Part shown: positions 17,301-25,078 of the stretch, one piece after another
Layout of the letters: each line of letters starts with the position of its first letter
How positions within the stretch are numbered: position 1 is the first letter of the stretch
Source of the DNA: Acidovorax sp. Root219
GTDB lineage: Bacteria; Pseudomonadota; Gammaproteobacteria; Burkholderiales; Burkholderiaceae_C
Reading direction: 5' to 3'
NCBI RefSeq assembly: GCF_001428665.1
Contig: NZ_LMIJ01000010.1
Span: 164,978-225,729, forward strand
Length of the DNA: 60,752 nucleotides
Notes under the pieces: model-generated
Told to the model about the DNA's origin: nothing
Database searches by the model: none
The model's input: the letters and a program-made list of their open reading frames with translations, nothing else
Translations under genes and position numbers: made by a program

Positions 17301-18662
17301 TCACTCCTCGGTCATGGACGCCGCCAGCCGCTTGGTCAGCGGGTGCAGCAGATAGGTCAGCATCGAGCGTTCACCAGTCTTGAAGATGACCTCCACAGGC
17401 ATGCCGGGCTGCAACTGGCGCTTGCCCAGCTTCTTCATGCCTTCCGGCGTCACCTGGATGCGCGCCAGGTAGTAGCTCACATTGGTCTGCGGTTCGGCCA
17501 GCAGGTCGGCGGAGATGGACACCACCTTGCCGTTCACCACCAACTGGGGCGAGTGGGCAAAGGACGAGAACCGCACATCCACCGGCAGCTCGGAATGCAC
17601 GCGGTCAATCAGGTGCGGGGCCACGTGCGCCTCCAGCAGCAGCGAGGCATCCTTGGGCACGATGTCCATGAGCTTTTGCCCGGGTGCAATCACACCGCCC
17701 ACGGTCTGGATGGCCAGACTCACCACCTGGCCAGAGGCTGGTGCCTTGATCTCGGTGCGCCCCAGGTCGTCGGTGACGGCATGCAGCTTTTCATTGTCCG
17801 AGAGCACTTCGCGGCTCACTTCAGCCAGACTGCTTTCGACTTCCTTGCGGTATTCCTGCTGGCGCGAAAGGGCGCGCTGGCGCAACTCACCAATGGTGCG
17901 GCGCGCACGGATGGTATTGCCCTGAAGATCGGCAATCCCCGTCGTGGAGTCGGCGACCATGCGCTCCATCTCCAGCTGGCGGTTGCGTGGTGCATAGCCT
18001 TCCTTGACCAGGCCACGCAGATTGCCCAACTCTTCATTGATCAGCGACAACTGGCTCTTGCGGCTGGCCAGCATGCCGTCATAGGCCTGCAGCAGGCCTT
18101 CCTGGCCCTGGATGCTTTCCTCAATGGATTGCAGGTCGGAACGCAGCAGGCTGCGCCGCGTCATGAACAGCTGTTCCTGGTTCTGCATCTGCTGGCGGAT
18201 CAGCGGGTCGGAGCCTGCGGCCTGCAGGTCGGCATGGAAGCTGATACTGGCCAGGCCGCCCTGCTCTGCGAGCAGGCGCCCCTGCATGGCGCGCAGTCCC
18301 AGGTAGCGTTGGCGCACGGACTCGTAGTTGGCCCGCGCCACGGCCGAGTCCAGGCGGATCAGCAACTGGCCTTCCTTCACCTCATCGCCTTCGCGCACCA
18401 GCACCTCCTTGACGATGCCGCCACTCAGGTGCTGTACCGCCTTGCGCTTGGTATCGATGGCAACGATACCGGCAGCCGGCACCCCTTCGTCCAGCGGTGC
18501 CAGAGATGCCCACAGCAGGAACCCGCCAAAACCGATGGCCAGCGCCCACAAGCCCATGCGCCCGGCACGGCCGGAGTCCCCGGCTGCGGGAAGCGCCACG
18601 GCGTCGTTGCCGTCCAGCGATGGATCCGGCTTCTTATTCAAAGGAAACAATGATTTGACCAT
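17301..18662 (-). CDS. HlyD-family membrane fusion protein of a type I secretion system
   Basis: A 453-residue periplasmic adaptor. A short cytoplasmic tail is followed by one transmembrane helix (MGLWALAIGFGGFLLWASL, about residues 36-54). The lipoyl-like half motif GGIVKEVLVREGDEVKEGQLL lies near 80-100, a long coiled coil occupies about 120-290, and the second lipoyl half (IKAPASGQVVSLAIQTVGGV) and beta-barrel follow. It joins the ABC exporter to the TolC-like channel encoded 4 bp downstream. The gap to the upstream ABC gene is 57 bp. Confidence 0.93.
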   Translation of the reverse strand: MVKSLFPLNKKPDPSLDGNDAVALPAAGDSGRAGRMGLWALAIGFGGFLLWASLAPLDEGVPAAGIVAIDTKRKAVQHLSGGIVKEVLVREGDEVKEGQLLIRLDSAVARANYESVRQRYLGLRAMQGRLLAEQGGLASISFHADLQAAGSDPLIRQQMQNQEQLFMTRRSLLRSDLQSIEESIQGQEGLLQAYDGMLASRKSQLSLINEELGNLRGLVKEGYAPRNRQLEMERMVADSTTGIADLQGNTIRARRTIGELRQRALSRQQEYRKEVESSLAEVSREVLSDNEKLHAVTDDLGRTEIKAPASGQVVSLAIQTVGGVIAPGQKLMDIVPKDASLLLEAHVAPHLIDRVHSELPVDVRFSSFAHSPQLVVNGKVVSISADLLAEPQTNVSYYLARIQVTPEGMKKLGKRQLQPGMPVEVIFKTGERSMLTYLLHPLTKRLAASMTEE

Positions 18663-18719
18663 GTCAGTATCCGACAGAAAGAGGCATCAATAAAACGAAG
18701 TGCAGCGTTGGCGCCGCGC

Positions 18720-20474
18720 TCATGCGGGCACGGGCTGCAGCCCGCCCGAGGTCGCAGCCGGAGGCGAAGGCTGCGCAGCGGCGGCAGCATGGCCCGCGCG
18801 CAGGGCGTCCAGCACCGCGTCACGCGGCCCGTCGGCCACCACCGCGCCGTCCTGAAGGACCAGCAGCCGGTCTGCAACGGCCAGGATCCCGGGCCGGTGC
18901 GTGATCAGGAATACCGTGCACCCCTTGGACTTGAGTTCCTGCACCGCGCGAACCAGGGCGGCTTCGCCCACGTCGTCCAGATTGGCGTTGGGTTCATCGA
19001 GCACCACCATCACCGGGTCGCCATACATGGCCCGCGCCAGGCCCACGCGTTGGCGCTGGCCGCCGGAGAGGAGATTGCCCGCCTCGCCGATGGGCGTGTC
19101 ATAGCCCTTGGGAAAGCGCAGGATCATTTCGTGCAGGCCCGCGCTGCGCGCTGCGGCAATGACTTTTTCGGGGTCGACCTGCCCGAAGCGCGCAATGTTC
19201 TCGGCAATGGAGCCCTCAAAGAGCTCGATGTCCTGCGGCAGGTAGCCCAGGTACGGCCCCAGTTCCATGCGGTCCCAGCCATCGATGGGCAAACCATCGA
19301 GCAGCACCTCGCCCGACGCACCGGGCCAGATGCCCATCAGGCAGCGCGCCAGGGTGGACTTGCCCGACCCCGAAGGGCCCAGGACCACGGTCACCGTTCC
19401 CGCTGGGGCTGCCGTACTCACGCCCTTGAGAATGGGCAGCGGCCGACCGGGGGCCGTTGCCACCAGCCCGCGCACCACAACATCCCCCTTGGGCGCAACA
19501 CGAGACAGTGCCGCATCACGCTCGGGGTGTGTGCGCAGCAGATCCTCCAGGCGCTCGAAAGCGCTGCGCGCACCGATGAAGCTGCGCCAGGTGCTGACCA
19601 GCATGTCGATAGGCGCCAGTGCACGCCCCATGAGCACGTTGGCGGCAATCATGCCCCCTGGCGACAGCTGGCCGTCAATCACCAGCAAAGCGCCAATACC
19701 GAGTGCAAGCGACTGCTGGCTGTAGCGGATGAGCTTGCTCCAGGCACTGATACGGTGCGTGAGCGCCTGGGCCTGGCCATGCAGCTCCAGAGCCTTGGCA
19801 TGGCGCTTGGCCCAGTGGGGGCGCAGGTTGTGCACCATGCCCATGGACTCCAGCGCCTCCGCATTGCGCAGCTTGCTTTGCAGATAGGCACCCGACTCCG
19901 ATGTGGCCTTGGATGCGGCTTCCGATGGCGCTACGGTGTGGCGGTGGCCAAACCATGCCAACGCACCCTGGATCGCGGCGAAGACCAGTGCCGCATAGCC
20001 CAGCACGGGGTGCAGAAAGAACAGCACGGCCAGGTAGATAGGAGCCCACGGAATGTCGAAGAACGCCAAAATGCCATTGCCCGTGAGGAACTGGCGGATC
20101 TGGATGAGGTCGGTGAATGCGCGCACCACCGAGGCCCCGGTCTGGCTCAGGCGGGCCTCGAAACTGGCGTTGAAGACGCGGGTGCTGAGCACCCCATCCA
20201 GGCGCAGGCCGGCATGCACGAGCACGCGCGATCGCATCCACTCGGCAAACGCCATCACGATGAAAAAGAACAGCGTGATGAGCGACATGACGATCAAGGT
20301 CAGCTCGCTGCGGCTGGACATGACGCGGTCAAAGACCTGCAGCATGTACATGGTGGGCGCCAGCATGAGCACATTGGCCACCATGCTGAAGATGCCAACC
20401 ACGATGAACTCCCGCCGGAAGGTCCACAGCGCCTCGGTGAGCTCGCTGCGGTGGAAAAAACCAGTTTTCTTCAT
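18720..20474 (-). CDS. Type I secretion ABC permease/ATPase (PrtD-like), second of tandem pair
   Basis: A 584-residue fused transmembrane and nucleotide-binding exporter half-molecule of the PrtD type, lacking an N-terminal peptidase-like C39 domain. Membrane helices occupy roughly residues 20-310. The ATPase has Walker A GPSGSGKSTL, signature LLSGGQRQR, Walker B VMVVLDEP with the catalytic glutamate, and the H-loop FLITHR. All catalytic elements are intact. It follows the other PrtD-like gene by 19 bp. The two proteins are related but clearly different, so they could form a heterodimer or serve different cargoes. Confidence 0.93.
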   Translation of the reverse strand: MKKTGFFHRSELTEALWTFRREFIVVGIFSMVANVLMLAPTMYMLQVFDRVMSSRSELTLIVMSLITLFFFIVMAFAEWMRSRVLVHAGLRLDGVLSTRVFNASFEARLSQTGASVVRAFTDLIQIRQFLTGNGILAFFDIPWAPIYLAVLFFLHPVLGYAALVFAAIQGALAWFGHRHTVAPSEAASKATSESGAYLQSKLRNAEALESMGMVHNLRPHWAKRHAKALELHGQAQALTHRISAWSKLIRYSQQSLALGIGALLVIDGQLSPGGMIAANVLMGRALAPIDMLVSTWRSFIGARSAFERLEDLLRTHPERDAALSRVAPKGDVVVRGLVATAPGRPLPILKGVSTAAPAGTVTVVLGPSGSGKSTLARCLMGIWPGASGEVLLDGLPIDGWDRMELGPYLGYLPQDIELFEGSIAENIARFGQVDPEKVIAAARSAGLHEMILRFPKGYDTPIGEAGNLLSGGQRQRVGLARAMYGDPVMVVLDEPNANLDDVGEAALVRAVQELKSKGCTVFLITHRPGILAVADRLLVLQDGAVVADGPRDAVLDALRAGHAAAAAQPSPPAATSGGLQPVPA

Positions 20475-20493
20475 GAATGGACTCGCGTGGATA

Positions 20494-22254
20494 TCAGGAT
20501 GCAGCCAGCGCAGGCGCCGAACCTTGCGGCGTTGCCTGCCGTGCTTGTGCCGGCTGGGCCTGCTGTTGTGCAGCCTGGTTCAAGGCAGCAATGACCTCGT
20601 CGCGCGGTCCGAAGACCTGCTGCAGCCCGTCGCGCAGCACCAGCATCTTGTCGGCCACGGCCAGCACGCTGGTGCGGTGGGTCATGATGACGAAGGTGGT
20701 GCCGCGCGCCTTGGCCGCCTGGATGGCCTGCGCCAGCGCCGCATCGCCCTGTTCGTCGAGACTGGAATTGGGTTCGTCCAGCACCACGAACACCGGGTCG
20801 TCGTACAGTGCGCGGGCCAGCCCCACACGCTGGCGCTGGCCACCCGATAACCGGGCACCATCGGAGCCCACGGGGTTGTCGTAGCCGTGCGGCAGGGAAA
20901 GGATGAACTCGTGCAGGCCGACCGCGCGGGCGGCAGCTTCCACCTTGACCATATCGACCTTGCCAAACCGGGCGATGTTCTCGGCCAACGTGCCCTCGAA
21001 CAGTTCCACGCCTTGGGGCAGATAGCCCATGTACGGGCCCAGTTCCGCCTTGTTCCAGGTGTACACGTCAGCGCCATCGAGCCGCACCTTGCCCCCGGCC
21101 GCAGGCCACAAGCCCACCAGCAAGCGGGCCAGCGTGGTCTTGCCCGAGGCCGATGGCCCCACCACCACCAGAACTTCGCCGGGATTCAATGCGAACGCCA
21201 CTCCACGCAGGATATGGGCAGGGTTGCCAGGCGCCGATGCAATCAGTTGCTCGACCTGGAGCGCGCCCCGAGGCGCAGGCAGGGCCATGTTCACTGAAGC
21301 AGCAGGCAGGGCTGTCAGCAACTGGTCCAACCGCATCCAGGCATCCCGCACGTTCACGACCGTCTGCCACTGCGTCACCACCTGGACCAAAGGGGCCAGC
21401 ATGCGCCCGCCCAGGATGGACGCGACGATCATCATCCCCGCGCCGCCATTGAGTTCGTTGCGCAAAAGCAGCCAGGCACCCAGCCCCAGCAGCAGCGAAC
21501 TCAAGGTGTTCTGCACGAACTTGGAGAGCGCCTGAAAGCCGCCTGCGCGCTCCGATGCCAGCGCCTGCAGGCGCAGGAAATCACGCTGCTTGTTCTGCCA
21601 GCGCTTGTGCGTGTCGCGCAGCATGCCCATGGACTCGATCACCTCGGCATTGCGCAGTGCGCCGTCGGCGTATTGCTGCGCAGCAATCGAGCTGCCATTG
21701 GCCTGCATCAGCGGCGGCTTGGTGGCACGTTCGTTGAACCAGGCCACGATCACCTGCAATATCCCGAAGGCGAGCGCCGCCCAGCCCAGCACCGGGCTGA
21801 TCATGAACAGGAGCACCATCATCACCAGCGCGATGGGTGCTTCCATCACGGCCAGCAGTGCTGGCGAGTACAGGAAGTCGCGCACCATACGGAAGTCATT
21901 GAGCGGCTGCTGAGACCCCCCGGGCAGGCGCTTGAGGCTGGCTTCGAAGATGGCGCCGAAGACACGCCCGCTCATGCGGTGGTCGAGCTCTACGCTGGCA
22001 GAGCGCATCACCTCACTGCGCGCCCATTCCAGCACCTCCATCAGCACGTAGGCCCCCAGCACCAGCAGCGTGAGCATCACCAGCGTAAGGTGGTTGCGCG
22101 TGTTCACCACCCGGTCATAGACTTCCAGCATGTACACAGAAGGCGCCAGCACCAGCAGACTGGAGAAGACGCTGAACCAGCCGGAGCGCACGAAAAAGGG
22201 CCTCAGCGAGGAAATCGCCTGACGCAGTTCAGAGGGAGGGAGGTTGGGTTTCAT
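20494..22254 (-). CDS. Type I secretion ABC permease/ATPase (PrtD-like), first of tandem pair
   Basis: A 586-residue PrtD-type exporter subunit with helices in the first ~310 residues and an intact ATPase: Walker A GPSASGKTTL, signature RLSGGQRQR, Walker B VFVVLDEP, and H-loop FVIMTHR. Its start codon overlaps the stop of the TnpB-like gene (ATGA), so translation is probably coupled to that gene. The second ABC gene follows after 19 bp. Having two complete PrtD-type genes with only one HlyD-like and one TolC-like partner is unusual. Confidence 0.93.
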   Translation of the reverse strand: MKPNLPPSELRQAISSLRPFFVRSGWFSVFSSLLVLAPSVYMLEVYDRVVNTRNHLTLVMLTLLVLGAYVLMEVLEWARSEVMRSASVELDHRMSGRVFGAIFEASLKRLPGGSQQPLNDFRMVRDFLYSPALLAVMEAPIALVMMVLLFMISPVLGWAALAFGILQVIVAWFNERATKPPLMQANGSSIAAQQYADGALRNAEVIESMGMLRDTHKRWQNKQRDFLRLQALASERAGGFQALSKFVQNTLSSLLLGLGAWLLLRNELNGGAGMMIVASILGGRMLAPLVQVVTQWQTVVNVRDAWMRLDQLLTALPAASVNMALPAPRGALQVEQLIASAPGNPAHILRGVAFALNPGEVLVVVGPSASGKTTLARLLVGLWPAAGGKVRLDGADVYTWNKAELGPYMGYLPQGVELFEGTLAENIARFGKVDMVKVEAAARAVGLHEFILSLPHGYDNPVGSDGARLSGGQRQRVGLARALYDDPVFVVLDEPNSSLDEQGDAALAQAIQAAKARGTTFVIMTHRTSVLAVADKMLVLRDGLQQVFGPRDEVIAALNQAAQQQAQPAQARQATPQGSAPALAAS

Positions 22255-22859
22255 ACTGTCTCGTGGACCATGATGTATTCGGGGATCTCGCCGTCGGGCA
22301 GGGCCTGGTCGGGCGCTGGTGCAGCGCCGTCGGACTCGCTGCCCAGCAAAAAGGACAGTTCATAGACGCCGTCGGCCCGCTGCGACAGGACGATCTCGCG
22401 CAGCTTGCGTTCGTGAAAGCTCGCCTCGTCCTCCGGACGCAGCGCCAACTCGAAGCGCATGCGTCCATCCAGCGTGAACATGGACAGCTGCCCGCCCTTG
22501 ACGCTCAAGGTGTGGCGGTCGAAATACACCGGGCAGGTGTCTGCGAATTGCAGCAGGGGCAGCGGCTTGTCGCCCAGGCGCGCCAGATTGAAGGGACTGG
22601 CGGGGTGCTGAAAAATCAGGCGCCCGGTGCGGGACACAGAATAGATGGCGTTGCACACCATTTGCGACCCCATCTCGGGAAACTGCTCGCGCAACTGCCT
22701 GTACGTCAGGTGATGCAGCGCCACCCGGTTCCACACCCGCGTCTGCTGCACGACCGGTGCCAGCGCATTGCAGACATTGGCAAATCCCGTCTGCAATGCA
22801 CGCAGCCGCCCCACCTGGTCGGGCGTGGCGTTGAGCGGAATGCGCAGGAGGGAATTCAT
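22251..22859 (-). CDS. TnpB (IS605 OrfB) N-terminal-half-like protein lacking the nuclease domain
   Basis: A 202-residue protein heading the type I secretion operon. Its pattern follows the N-terminal half of IS605-type OrfB/TnpB: ATPDQVGRLRAL (11-22), FANVCN (26-31), N-x2-ALHHL (44-51), TYRQLREQF (52-60), GSQMVCNAIYSV (64-75), a beta-rich stretch with SMFTLDGRMRFEL (126-138), and RADGVYELSFLL (161-172), the strand that in TnpB directly precedes the RuvC domain. It ends about 30 residues later in an acidic tail, so the RuvC catalytic acids and the zinc finger are missing. No adjoining remnant of them exists, because its stop overlaps the ABC gene start (ATGA). This is family recognition by eye; structure prediction is needed. 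A domesticated nucleic-acid-binding regulator is the leading guess. Confidence 0.62.
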   Translation of the reverse strand: MNSLLRIPLNATPDQVGRLRALQTGFANVCNALAPVVQQTRVWNRVALHHLTYRQLREQFPEMGSQMVCNAIYSVSRTGRLIFQHPASPFNLARLGDKPLPLLQFADTCPVYFDRHTLSVKGGQLSMFTLDGRMRFELALRPEDEASFHERKLREIVLSQRADGVYELSFLLGSESDGAAPAPDQALPDGEIPEYIMVHETV

Positions 22860-22894
22860 ATAGGGAGCGGAGTGTAGCAGTTCCTATATGAATT
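22853..22894 (-). promoter_or_regulatory. 12-bp inverted repeat enclosing the start codon, with extended -10 element
   Basis: AATTCATATAGG (22853-22864) and CCTATATGAATT (22883-22894) are perfect inverted repeats separated by 18 bp. On the minus strand the proximal arm contains the ATG of the TnpB-like gene. Between the arms lies TGCTACACT (22871-22879), an extended -10 element. It would start transcription about 5 nt before the ATG, which fits the absence of a Shine-Dalgarno sequence. The repeat could be an operator or a translation-blocking hairpin. Confidence 0.6.
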
Positions 22895-22928
22895 TTTCTC
22901 CCCCAACCAAAGGCACTCGCCGCGCCGG

Positions 22929-22944
22929 AGTGACCTGAATCACA
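22929..22944. promoter_or_regulatory. Candidate Crp-type site upstream of the TnpB-like/T1SS operon
   Basis: AGTGA-N6-TCACA, nine of ten half-site positions matching the TGTGA-N6-TCACA consensus. Its centre (22936.5) is about 72 bp upstream of the start predicted from the TGCTACACT element, close to the -71.5 position used by class I Crp activation. It lies in the 166-bp gap between the metalloprotease stop and the TnpB-like gene. Confidence 0.55.
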
Positions 22945-23025
22945 GTCAATAGAAGATGCAGCCCAGGCACACGCCACCCTGGGCGGAGAAAAACCCAGCG
23001 TCAGGGCATCGAGCGCCCGGCGTGG

Positions 23026-24342
23026 TCAGACGTAGTCGAGCCCCCGTGTGCTCAGCCCCACCAGGTCGATATGGGTCGCATTGATGTCCAGGTTGGCCAC
23101 TGCCACCGTGAACGAGGCATTGGTGTAGGTACCCGATCTGATCAGGCCGGCCAGCGACTGCACCGTGGCGGCGTCGGCCGACGCCCCCACCACGTTGCCG
23201 AACAGCAGTACCACCACCTGCTCCGGCGTTGCCGAAGCACCCAGCACCGCATTCAGGCCCAGTTGCGCCAGTTGCAGCTGCGACGTGCCCGAATCCACCA
23301 CACCGAGCACCGCCCCCACAAGTTCGCGGCTGCCCAACCCTGCCGGACCGACCAGCGCCCCCAGCAGGCGCGCCGTCGTGCCCGCCGCGCCATCCAGGTC
23401 CAGCGCCACCGAGCGGTCCGAAAAGCGCACGCGCTCGATCTGCACCAAGGTGTCCGTACCATCGCGGCCCGCAGTGCCATCCACCAGTTGCCAGCCACCA
23501 TCCTTGCGGGTGAGCGAGTAGCCGCTGCGCGCGCCGTGGGCCACCAAGGTGTCTACACCTCCCGCACCGTTGAATGTCTCGCTGGCCTGCGTGCTGGTAA
23601 GCACGTCCGGCCCCGCAGTACCACTGGGCTGGCTGGCGAAGTTCAGCGTCGGGCCGTTCGTGGAATTCATGCCCCAGGTCCCGCCCAGGCCATCGCGCCC
23701 GTAGATCCAGTCCAGCGCCAGTAGATCAAATGCCTGGAACGTGGTCTTGTAGGGGCCAGCACGTGTGTACGACATGACGGTGTTGTTGGTGTTGTCCTGC
23801 GCCGATGGCAACGGCCGCGAGGAGTCGAACGGGTGCGCCAGCCCCAGCGCATGCCCTACCTCGTGCAGCAGCACCTCGTAGCCGGCACCGCCCGCCGTGG
23901 GCTGGTTGTTGATGCCGGCATGCTCCACGTTGTCCAGGTACACCACCGACTCCGCATTCAGCTGGGTCAGCGTCTGGCTGCCGTTGTAGCTGTAGTTGTA
24001 GAACGTCGATGCCAATCCCGCCGTCGATGCCCCCGGGATATTCGTCGCAACAAAATGGAGGTCCGCCTGGGCCGAGCTGCCCACCTCGGTGAACACGATG
24101 CCCGTGACCGCCGCCGCATGCTGCAGTATCTGCCGGGTGGCCTGCTGCTGCGCTGTGTTGAATGCCGTGATCGGACGCCCCGCATCGGAAGCCGCCACGC
24201 TGCCGGGGCTTGCGTCAAACGTGTAGTAAAGCACCTTGCGGCCATCGGGGAAGAAGTTCCACGGCGACGGGTTGTCCAGCAGGGCATCGGCCTGCGGGTT
24301 GCCGGAGTACACGATGCGCTGGAGATCGGAGACGTTGGCCAT
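23026..24342 (-). CDS. Serralysin-like secreted zinc metalloprotease, probable T1SS cargo
   Basis: A 438-residue protein without a Sec signal peptide. The zinc site HEVGHALGLAHP gives H160, E161, H164 and third ligand H170, and the Met-turn is VMSYT with M190; this is the metzincin/serralysin (M10) arrangement. After the catalytic domain come a short RTX-like region with little left of the nonapeptide repeats (ETFNGAGGVDTLV, DGTDTLVQIERVRFSD) and a C-terminal domain resembling DUF4214-type T1SS cargo, ending in the hydrophobic tail TRGLDYV. The start chosen gives MANVSDLQRI; 53 extra in-frame codons upstream look non-coding. Its gene directly precedes the secretion operon on the same strand, so it is the obvious cargo. 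Confidence 0.85.
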   Translation of the reverse strand: MANVSDLQRIVYSGNPQADALLDNPSPWNFFPDGRKVLYYTFDASPGSVAASDAGRPITAFNTAQQQATRQILQHAAAVTGIVFTEVGSSAQADLHFVATNIPGASTAGLASTFYNYSYNGSQTLTQLNAESVVYLDNVEHAGINNQPTAGGAGYEVLLHEVGHALGLAHPFDSSRPLPSAQDNTNNTVMSYTRAGPYKTTFQAFDLLALDWIYGRDGLGGTWGMNSTNGPTLNFASQPSGTAGPDVLTSTQASETFNGAGGVDTLVAHGARSGYSLTRKDGGWQLVDGTAGRDGTDTLVQIERVRFSDRSVALDLDGAAGTTARLLGALVGPAGLGSRELVGAVLGVVDSGTSQLQLAQLGLNAVLGASATPEQVVVLLFGNVVGASADAATVQSLAGLIRSGTYTNASFTVAVANLDINATHIDLVGLSTRGLDYV

Positions 24343-24563
24343 GGCAGGGCTTTCTTGCGTGTGGTCATCTCCTTCCAAAACCGCCCCAGCCCGCCGTGAA
24401 GCAGGCAGCAAGTCAGTGTGAAAAGGCAGGATCTGGCCGCAGGGTGAATCGCTGCACCACTGTATCACCGGCGCCCACACGCCGTTGATACAGAAAACCA
24501 ATGATCACCATCCGGTGGTGCAGCGAAGTTATCACCCACCGGAGTGCAGACCACCAAAGCAAA

Positions 24564-24594
24564 CGCCGCCCATCCGCAAGGCGGATGGGCGGCG
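24564..24594 (-). terminator. Strong hairpin, probable terminator of the small ORF
   Basis: A perfect 14-bp stem (24564-24577 with 24581-24594) and a 3-nt loop. On the minus strand it is followed by GTTTGCTTT, a modest T-rich tract, 21 bp after the stop of the 46-residue reading frame. Confidence 0.65.
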
Positions 24595-24614
24595 TGAATG
24601 CGGTTTTCGGTGCC

Positions 24615-24755
24615 TTACTTGCCTGCGGGCTTGTCGGCAGAAGGCTTGCCCGGCTGCGGCACAGCCTGGCGAAACAGGTTCTCCAGATCTGCGCGTACCT
24701 TTTGGGGGTCCAGACCGGAGGGCGAAGGCGTAGGGGTTTGGTTCGGTGTATTCAT
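24615..24755 (-). CDS. 46-residue hydrophilic small protein
   Basis: A 46-codon reading frame starting MNTPNQTPTPSPSG and continuing GLDPQKVRADLENLFRQAV, ending QPGKPSADKPAGK. The N-terminus is a Pro/Thr/Ser-rich disordered stretch, the middle (about residues 17-32) would form one amphipathic helix, and the tail is Lys/Pro-rich. There is no signal peptide or transmembrane segment. A strong hairpin follows the stop codon by 21 bp, which supports a real short transcript unit. I do not recognise a family. It lies between the metalloprotease gene and the secreted domain protein on the same strand. Confidence 0.55.
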   Translation of the reverse strand: MNTPNQTPTPSPSGLDPQKVRADLENLFRQAVPQPGKPSADKPAGK

Positions 24756-25078
24756 GCGCTTACGTTATCACCGTGGCCAGCGTGCCGCCGCATTAACCCT
24801 GCAAATGTCTCTGTTAAACGGGCACTACGGATTGTGAGCCAGGCTAACCCATAGGGCTCAAAAGCAGGGCCAAATTGCTGGAAGACTTCGCCGAAATTGC
24901 CTCCATCGCTATCAAAAGCATTGCAAACCTGGCGAAGAGCCACATGGTTGCGAAGAACAATCTGTCACCCCTCAGACAATCGCGACGCAATGCAAAAAGC
25001 CCCGGCACCTTGGGTGCCGGGGCTCGAATTGGGCAGGACGCGGACACTTCAAGCGCCTTGCGGCGTCTGCCTGCGCAG
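24756..25078. other. Intergenic region upstream of the 46-residue ORF
   Basis: 323 bp without a convincing gene. The only clear element is the terminator at 24998-25024. The remainder must hold the promoter of the small reading frame, but no strong -35/-10 pair stands out by eye. Confidence 0.5.
24998..25024 (-). terminator. Rho-independent terminator of the secreted domain protein
   Basis: AGCCCCGGCACC (24998-25009) pairs perfectly with GGTGCCGGGGCT (25013-25024) around a 3-nt loop. On the minus strand a run of five T residues follows. It lies 54 bp after the stop of the gene at 25079. Confidence 0.9.

Noticed and set aside
22251..22859. Recent IS200/IS605 insertion
   Set aside because: No TnpA gene, no RuvC half and no element ends are seen; the gene is translationally coupled to the exporter, which argues for domestication and not a fresh insertion.
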